A stretch of DNA of 17,698 nucleotides. It comes from Actinomycetota bacterium (lineage in GTDB: Bacteria > Actinomycetota > Thermoleophilia > Miltoncostaeales > Miltoncostaeaceae). The position numbers and the translations under genes were made by a program. Positions 12,920 to 17,698 of the stretch are shown here, piece after piece (the first letter of the stretch is position 1; every line of letters starts with the position of its first letter). Below the pieces are notes generated by a model. The model was not told the origin of the DNA. It saw nothing but the letters and a program-made list of their open reading frames with translations, and did not search any database. The stretch is from positions 1 to 17,698 of the forward strand of contig SXZC01000144.1 of assembly GCA_005788075.1 (NCBI GenBank), in the 5' to 3' direction.

Positions 12920-13937
12920 CGCTCACCGCCTCTTCGTGGCCATCCATTGCCGTGAGCCCGTCCCCGTCGCGCACGAGGATGTGCTCCGACAGGAAGCGTG
13001 TCATCACGACGCCCGCCCTGTGTGTTCCGAGTCGGGGCGCGACGTCCTCCCCGGCGGCCATCGCAAGGATGAGGAAGGGATAGTCGCCACCCGCTGCGAG
13101 GGGCAGCGGGAACCCGCCGCCGAAGCGCGTGTTGATGTCGGTCACGCCCAGGATGCGGCCATCCTCGCGGAAGCACTGGATCGTGCAGGGGCCCACGAGG
13201 CCGATGCCCTCGATGACCGCGGCGGCGAGGTCCACCAGCTGCGGGTCGTCGAGGCTCTCGCCCTTGATCTGCTCGCCGCCCTTGCTCTGGTACATCGCGC
13301 GCGGGATCGCCCCGATGGCGCGCCCGTCGAGCGACGCCAGGCAGTCGATGCTGAACTCCTCACCGGGCAGGGCCTGCTGCAGCACGCTGGCCACCGGCGT
13401 GCGCGAGAGGAAGAAGTCGAGCTCCTCGCGGTCGTCGCAGCGGTGGATCCACCGGCCGGCGAACCCGATGCGCGGCTTGATCATCATCGGGTAGGGAAGG
13501 GCGTCGCGGTCGGTGCCGTCCACGGGCCACGTGGGGGGAGACGGAAGCCCCGCGCCCTCGAGGATCTCGTGGCACAGCCACTTGTCCTGGCAGGCCGCCG
13601 CCACCTCGGGCGACGGCAGGAACACCTGCCCGCCCGCATCGCGCACGAGCGGGGCGGCCTGGGCGAGGATGACCGGGTCGAGGTCGGTGAGCGGCAGCAC
13701 GGCGCCCACGCCGTGGGCTGCCACCACGTCGGCCACGGCCTGGCCGTAGCCCGGATCATCCACGGCCGGGAGCTCCACCACCACGTCGGCGGACACCAGC
13801 GAGGGCGAGAGCGGGTCGAGGTCGCTCACCACCACGCGGCCGCCCTCGCCACGGCGGGCGAGGGCATCGCGGAAGGCGCGCACGATGTCCACGCGCTGGC
13901 CCGCGCACGTGAGCAGCACCGATGGCTGGTCAGCCAC
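12909..13937 (-). CDS. ATP-grasp family ligase in the glycan operon
   Basis: A 342-residue protein of the carbamoyl-phosphate-synthase-like ATP-grasp group. Its N-terminal domain is a Rossmann-like part beginning VLLTCAGQRVDIVRAF. DKW at 118-120 and PMMIKP (150-155) lie in the ATP-binding region, and TDINTRFGGG (266-275; D267, N269) is the metal-binding strand. Such enzymes join a carboxylate, through an acyl phosphate, to an amine or similar nucleophile. Inside a polysaccharide operon it could attach an amino acid or other acyl group to a sugar, or make a building block for that. Neither substrate can be read from the sequence. It overlaps the Wzz gene by 11 nt and the sugar transferase by 8 nt. 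The start is GTG. Confidence 0.82.
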   Translation of the reverse strand: MADQPSVLLTCAGQRVDIVRAFRDALARRGEGGRVVVSDLDPLSPSLVSADVVVELPAVDDPGYGQAVADVVAAHGVGAVLPLTDLDPVILAQAAPLVRDAGGQVFLPSPEVAAACQDKWLCHEILEGAGLPSPPTWPVDGTDRDALPYPMMIKPRIGFAGRWIHRCDDREELDFFLSRTPVASVLQQALPGEEFSIDCLASLDGRAIGAIPRAMYQSKGGEQIKGESLDDPQLVDLAAAVIEGIGLVGPCTIQCFREDGRILGVTDINTRFGGGFPLPLAAGGDYPFLILAMAAGEDVAPRLGTHRAGVVMTRFLSEHILVRDGDGLTAMDGHEEAVSGGI

Positions 13938-14640
13938 CGGACGGCCCCGCCAGGTCGAACCCGCCCTGCTCGCCGCGGTACTGGCCCTCGCCCCTCAGCA
14001 CCACGCGCACGGTATCGGCGATGATGCGCAGGTCGAGGCCCATCGACCACGTGTCGACGTACTCGACGTCGAGCGCGATGCGCTGCGACCATGGGATGCT
14101 CGCGCGCCCGCGCACCTGCGCGAGGCCGGTCATCCCGGGCCGTGCGAGCAGCCGCCGTCGCTGCACGGCGTCGTAGTGGGCGATCTGCGCGGGCACGGTG
14201 GGCCGGGGCCCCACGATGCTCATGTCACCGCGGATCACGTTGATGAGCTGCGGCAGCTCGTCGAGCGAGAGGCGCCGCAGCACGCGCCCGGCGCGGGTGA
14301 TGCGGTCGTCGTCCTCGGTCACCTTGAGCCCGGCGCCCTTGCCCTCGGCGCCATCCACCATCGAGCGGAACTTGAAGCAGGTGAAGGGCCGCCCGAACGC
14401 GCCGGCGCGCTTCTGGCGGAACACCGCGGGCCCGGGCGAGTCGATGCGCACCCATGCGGCCAGCCCCGCCATCACGGGGGCGAGCACGATGGTGGCGGGG
14501 ATCGCCACTGCGAGGTCGAAGGCGCGCTTGGCGGCGCCGCCAACCGGCTGCGTCCGCGGGGGCGCGCCGGCCTCGGTGTCGGGCACGGTGTCCTGCACGT
14601 CCGCCCCACGGTAGCGGAGCGGGTGGGCGCCCGGTGTCAC
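13930..14640 (-). CDS. Initiating sugar transferase (small monotopic phosphoglycosyl transferase)
   Basis: A 236-residue PF02397-type enzyme that transfers a sugar phosphate from a nucleotide sugar to undecaprenyl phosphate, the first step of glycan assembly. Family features in order: KRAFDL (38-43) and a re-entrant helix with Pro (about 43-63), GRPFTCFKFRSM (83-94), DELPQL (127-132) with the catalytic Asp-Glu pair, GDMSIVGPRP (138-147) and RPGMTGLAQVRGR (167-179). It lacks the large N-terminal membrane domain of WbaP/WcaJ, so it resembles the minimal PglC form. The start is set at GTG 14640, which overlaps the GT4 stop as GTGA; GTG at 14598 is an alternative. The open frame extending to 14829 lies in the GT4 gene and is not family-like. 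Confidence 0.9.
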   Translation of the reverse strand: MTPGAHPLRYRGADVQDTVPDTEAGAPPRTQPVGGAAKRAFDLAVAIPATIVLAPVMAGLAAWVRIDSPGPAVFRQKRAGAFGRPFTCFKFRSMVDGAEGKGAGLKVTEDDDRITRAGRVLRRLSLDELPQLINVIRGDMSIVGPRPTVPAQIAHYDAVQRRRLLARPGMTGLAQVRGRASIPWSQRIALDVEYVDTWSMGLDLRIIADTVRVVLRGEGQYRGEQGGFDLAGPSGG

Positions 14641-15866
14641 CTGGCACCCGCCGCGAGGTCGTCCACCAGCGCCACGAAGCGGGCCGCGAGGGCCGCCCGG
14701 TCGTAGTGCTCGAGGGCGTATTCCCGCCCGGCCTCGCCGCGCGCGCGGGCCCCGGAGGGGTCGGACGCCGCCCTGCGGATGGCATCGGCCATTGCCCGGG
14801 GGTCCTCCGGCGACACATTCCAGCCGCATGCGGCGTGGTCCACGAGGCGCGTGAGCTCGCCCGTGGGGGCGGCCGCCAGGATGGGCCGCGACGCCGCCAG
14901 GTAGTCGAACACCTTGTTGGGAAGGGCTCCCGCGAAGAGCTCACGGTCCTGGTACGGCAGCAGGCAGAGGTCGGCGCGCGCCAGATACGCCGGCACCTGG
15001 CGCTTCGGCACGGGGTCGACGAAGGTGACGTTCGGAAGGTCGAGCGAACCGGCCATCTCCACCAGCGCGGGCTTGCGGTCGCCGCCGCCCACCAGCACCA
15101 CCCGTATGCGGGGCTCATCGCGAAGGATGTCGGCGGCCTGCAGCACGGTCTCGAGCGACGAGTAGGTGCCGTGCGCCCCCACGAACATCGCCACGAAGGC
15201 GTCGTCGGGCACCGGCAGCTCCGCGGGGTGGGTGGGGTCGGGGACCACGTCGAGGTCGACGCCGTTGGTGATGAGGCTCACCCGGCCCGCGGGCACCACG
15301 CCCGACGCCACCACGCCCTCGCGGATGCCCTCGGTGAGCGCCACGATGCGGTCGGCGCGCCGGTAGCAGTAGTGCTCCATGCGCCGCGCGGCGCCGATGA
15401 CGCGCGGGTTGGTGACCAGTCCCATCGCCACCGCGGAGTCGGGCCAGAGGTCGCGCACCTCGAGCAGGAACCGCGACCTGCGGCCCTTCGCCACCCCGGC
15501 CGCGGCCGCGGCCGCCGGCAGCGAGGGCGAGGACGCCACCACCACGTCGGGCCGCGGCAGGCGCAGCTCGGCGATGAGCGACCAGAGCGCAAACGTGCCG
15601 TAGTTCGACAGCCGCGAGCGCAGGTCGCGTCCGTAGCCCGGCGTGGAGTAGGTGCGCACCACGTCGAGGCCGTCCTCCTCGGTGCGCACGATGCGCCGGC
15701 CCCGGTACTCCTCGGGGATCGTGCGCTCCTTGTGCTGCACGTACGAGGTCACCACCGTCACGTCGTGGCCGGCGCGGGCCAGCGCGCGGCAGTGCTGCCA
15801 GTGGCGCACGCCACCGGGTTGGTCGCCGCTCACGAAGTACTGCGACACGTAGAGCACCCGGGCCAT
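14637..15866 (-). CDS. GT4 glycosyltransferase, WbuB-like
   Basis: A 409-residue GT-B enzyme. The N-terminal domain starts VLYVSQYF and has GG at 18-19, then a VTVVTSY strand; EVRDLWPDSAV (136-146) and the HYCYRRADRIVALTEG stretch (165-180) are typical of WbuB-type fucosamine/GalNAc transferases. The C-terminal domain has NGVD (201-204), MFVGAHG (227-233) and PNKVFDYLAASRP (316-328), the donor-binding E/D-x7 region. The enzyme adds a sugar to the growing lipid-linked glycan on the cytoplasmic side. The donor is unknown. The open frame to 16661 is not used; the ATG at 15866 gives the family start and overlaps the upstream stop by one base (TGATG). Confidence 0.9.
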   Translation of the reverse strand: MARVLYVSQYFVSGDQPGGVRHWQHCRALARAGHDVTVVTSYVQHKERTIPEEYRGRRIVRTEEDGLDVVRTYSTPGYGRDLRSRLSNYGTFALWSLIAELRLPRPDVVVASSPSLPAAAAAAGVAKGRRSRFLLEVRDLWPDSAVAMGLVTNPRVIGAARRMEHYCYRRADRIVALTEGIREGVVASGVVPAGRVSLITNGVDLDVVPDPTHPAELPVPDDAFVAMFVGAHGTYSSLETVLQAADILRDEPRIRVVLVGGGDRKPALVEMAGSLDLPNVTFVDPVPKRQVPAYLARADLCLLPYQDRELFAGALPNKVFDYLAASRPILAAAPTGELTRLVDHAACGWNVSPEDPRAMADAIRRAASDPSGARARGEAGREYALEHYDRAALAARFVALVDDLAAGAR

Positions 15867-17698
15867 CAGCCGAGCACCTCGGAGTAGAACGACGTGAGGG
15901 CGCGCGCCTCGCGCTCGAACGTGAGTCCCTCGAGGAACGCCCGGCGCCCCGCCTCGCCCATCTCGCGCGCCAGGGCGGGGTTCTCCAGCAGCTCGCGGAT
16001 GGCGGCCGCGTGGGCGGCCGGGTCGTCGTGCGACACCACGATGCCGCAGCCGGTGGAGCGCACGATGGCCGCCATGCGCGGCAGGTCGCTGGCCACCACG
16101 GGGCGCCCCATCGCCATGGCCTCCACGAGCTTGGTGGGCACGGCGCGGTCGTAGTTGCCGTGGCGGCGCAGGGGAATCCACGCCACCGATGCCCGCTCGA
16201 GCAGCCCCGGCACCTCCGAGTGGTCGACCACCCCCAGGTATTCCACCCCGGGCGGCAGCTCGCCGGGGTCGCCCGGACCCGCGAGCAGCAGCCGGGCACC
16301 GGGCACGCCCACCTGCGGGAAGGCCTCGAGCATGAGCGGCAGCCCGCGCAGCGGCCCGAGGCCACCGACGTAGAGCACGATGTTGCCCTCGGGCTCGCCG
16401 GCCGCCGCGAACTCCGATGCGAACGGGCTGTTGGCCACGCTCACGGATCGGCACCCGGCAGCGGCGAAGCGCGCGGCGAGATCCTCGTTGGCCGTCACCA
16501 CGCCGCCGAGCCTGCGCCCGGCCGCCTTCTCGGCGCCGGCGGCGATGGCCGCGGCAGGACGCCTGAGGGGACCGGGTATCCATCGCTTGGTGCGCGTGGT
16601 CTCGCCGAGGTACTCGTGGGCGTCGTAGATGACCGGGCGCCCGGTGGTGCGCTGCAGCCACAGCGCCTGGGGCAGCAGCTCGGGGTCGTGCACGTGGTAG
16701 GCGTCGGCGTCCAGCGCGGTGGCGCGCCGCACGAGCTCCCAGCCCGCGGCGGCACGGCGCGAGCGCGGCACCGGGTGCTCGAGCCCGAGCACCGACGAGC
16801 TCGCGCCCGCAGCGGCCAGGGCGCGGGCCTCCTTGTGGAAGATGCGCACGTCACGGGGCCGGTGCACGGTGGTGAGGTGCACGATGCGCCGGCCATCCAG
16901 GCGGGCGCCGCCGGGTGCCTGCGGCGGGTCGATGGGGCCGAGCGACGCGCCGCGCTCCTGGAGGTCGTCGAGCAGGTCCTCCCACAGGCGGTCGTAGCCC
17001 GGCGCGCGCTCGTCGGCCAGGTAGGTGTTGTGCCACAGCAGCGCCGCGGCCCCGCCCGCGCGGCGCACGGCACCCAGCACGCGCAGGGCCCGCTCGCGGG
17101 CCTCGTCGGGCCCGAGGCCCAGATGCGAGTGCAGCGTGGTGTCCATCACGGCGAGGGGCACCAGCGTGATGCGCGCCTCGCGCTCTTCGCCCACGATCCA
17201 TGGGCGGAATGGGCGGGCATAGCCCGCCGCGAACCCGGGCCGCTCGCTGAAGCCCAGGCTGGCGTCGTAGGCGAGCCCCGCGGCCTCCACGCGCAGCGGG
17301 GTGTCGTGGTACCGGAACCTCAGGTAGTGGAAGCGCACGCCCTGCACGGGCCCTGCCTCGGCACGCAGCACCGCCAGCTCGTCCTCGAGGGCCTCCAGCG
17401 ACTCCGATGATGCGAAGGCGCCGTGCAGCGCCACCTCCGAGCCCGCCGCGTGCACCGCGGCGGCCAGGTTGCGACGCTCGCGCTCGTAGGTGCGCCTCGG
17501 GGTGCCGTCGAGCCGGTGCTGGTTGCGGCCGATGAGGAACACCGTGGACCGCAGCCCGCGGCGCCAGGTGGTCTCGAGGAGGTCCGGCACGTTGTCCCAG
17601 GGGTCGTGACCCGTGAGGTCGCGCAGGGCGCGGTGGCGACGGCGCTTCACCGACCGGGCGATGCCGCGCGGCGTGCGCCGCCGGATGCGGTCGATGTC
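15866..17698 (-). CDS. Polysaccharide deacetylase-GT4 glycosyltransferase fusion, N-terminus cut by the right edge
   Basis: The frame is open to the window edge, giving 610 visible residues; an internal GTG at 17650 is not needed. Residues 1-3 (DID) look like the Asp-x-Asp of a NodB-type deacetylase, continuing with DPWDN, RGLRSTVFLIG, a LHG (91-93), RFHYLRF (122-128) and WHNT (222-225), the pattern of the DUF7033-associated polysaccharide deacetylase group. From about residue 268 a GT4 module follows: HLTTVHRPRDVRIFHKEA, HVHDPELLP, IYDAHEYLG, YVGGLGPLRG and the C-terminal KLVEAMAMGRPVVASD donor site. Two enzymes on one chain could deacetylate an N-acetyl sugar and extend it. The two halves are joined without a frame break or repeated start. 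Overlap with the next gene is one base. Confidence 0.85.
   Translation of the reverse strand, partial: DIDRIRRRTPRGIARSVKRRRHRALRDLTGHDPWDNVPDLLETTWRRGLRSTVFLIGRNQHRLDGTPRRTYERERRNLAAAVHAAGSEVALHGAFASSESLEALEDELAVLRAEAGPVQGVRFHYLRFRYHDTPLRVEAAGLAYDASLGFSERPGFAAGYARPFRPWIVGEEREARITLVPLAVMDTTLHSHLGLGPDEARERALRVLGAVRRAGGAAALLWHNTYLADERAPGYDRLWEDLLDDLQERGASLGPIDPPQAPGGARLDGRRIVHLTTVHRPRDVRIFHKEARALAAAGASSSVLGLEHPVPRSRRAAAGWELVRRATALDADAYHVHDPELLPQALWLQRTTGRPVIYDAHEYLGETTRTKRWIPGPLRRPAAAIAAGAEKAAGRRLGGVVTANEDLAARFAAAGCRSVSVANSPFASEFAAAGEPEGNIVLYVGGLGPLRGLPLMLEAFPQVGVPGARLLLAGPGDPGELPPGVEYLGVVDHSEVPGLLERASVAWIPLRRHGNYDRAVPTKLVEAMAMGRPVVASDLPRMAAIVRSTGCGIVVSHDDPAAHAAAIRELLENPALAREMGEAGRRAFLEGLTFEREARALTSFYSEVLG

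Noticed and set aside
11630..12955. Open frame of 441 codons on the plus strand opposite the propeller and Wzz genes
   Set aside because: It is antisense to two genes with recognisable repeats or membrane layout, and no motif is seen in it.
14641..14829. N-terminal extension of the sugar transferase
   Set aside because: It overlaps the GT4 coding region in another frame and shows no membrane segment or family motif; the GTGA junction at 14640 is a better start.
15867..16661. N-terminal extension of the GT4 gene
   Set aside because: The extension reads as Arg/Ala/Gly-rich sequence inside the deacetylase-GT4 gene. The GT4 fold begins exactly at the ATG at 15866.
1..17698. Insertion sequences, phage genes or signs of recent transfer
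   Set aside because: No transposase, integrase or terminal inverted repeats were seen. Base composition looks even throughout, although a tRNA at the edge is a common integration site.

Overview
The window is a very GC-rich stretch of bacterial chromosome, densely packed, with GTG starts, short overlaps and almost no recognisable Shine-Dalgarno sequences. Gene content (bifunctional-nuclease/DUF151 protein, TatA plus TatC without an adjacent TatB, DrrA-type ABC ATPase, small monotopic sugar transferase) and several leaderless-looking promoters point to an actinobacterium, possibly a deep-branching class such as Thermoleophilia. The class is an inference; the window has no rRNA marker.

Left part (1-3763). 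The 5' part of a tRNA gene runs off the left edge on the minus strand. It is followed by a DUF151 bifunctional nuclease-like gene (+), a convergent AroQ-type chorismate mutase (-), a divergent tatA-tatC pair (+), and a two-gene unit (+) that pairs an MhqO-like ring-cleaving dioxygenase with an MhqD-like alpha/beta hydrolase. A perfect 10-bp-stem hairpin lies at 3793-3820, where this unit converges on the long minus-strand cluster.

Right part (3862-17698). All genes are on the minus strand and are transcribed from the right edge leftwards. In order of transcription: a polysaccharide deacetylase-GT4 fusion (cut by the right edge), a WbuB-like GT4, a small phosphoglycosyl transferase that can start a glycan on undecaprenyl phosphate, an ATP-grasp ligase, a Wzz-like chain-length protein, a membrane-anchored seven-repeat beta-propeller, a MurJ/MviN-family flippase, a GT-C (PMT/ArnT-like) glycosyltransferase, a polyprenyl-phosphate-sugar synthase-like GT2, a secreted protein with a DsbA-like domain that lacks its CxxC, a UDP-glucuronate decarboxylase-like SDR, and an ABC ATPase. 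From 17698 to 9324 neighbours overlap or are 15 nt apart, so this is very probably one operon. The last four genes may also be read from internal promoters.

Taken together the right part looks like a surface glycan biosynthesis and export locus: initiation (sugar transferase), extension (two GT4 modules), modification (deacetylase, ATP-grasp), flipping (MOP flippase), length control (Wzz) and an extracytoplasmic propeller of unknown role. A GT2/GT-C pair could add polyprenyl-linked sugars outside the membrane, perhaps on the adjacent secreted protein. No Wzy-type polymerase and no tyrosine autokinase is visible. The least explained parts are the propeller-flippase-Wzz set, the deacetylase-GT4 fusion, and the CxxC-less DsbA-like protein on a long Gly/Asn-rich stalk.
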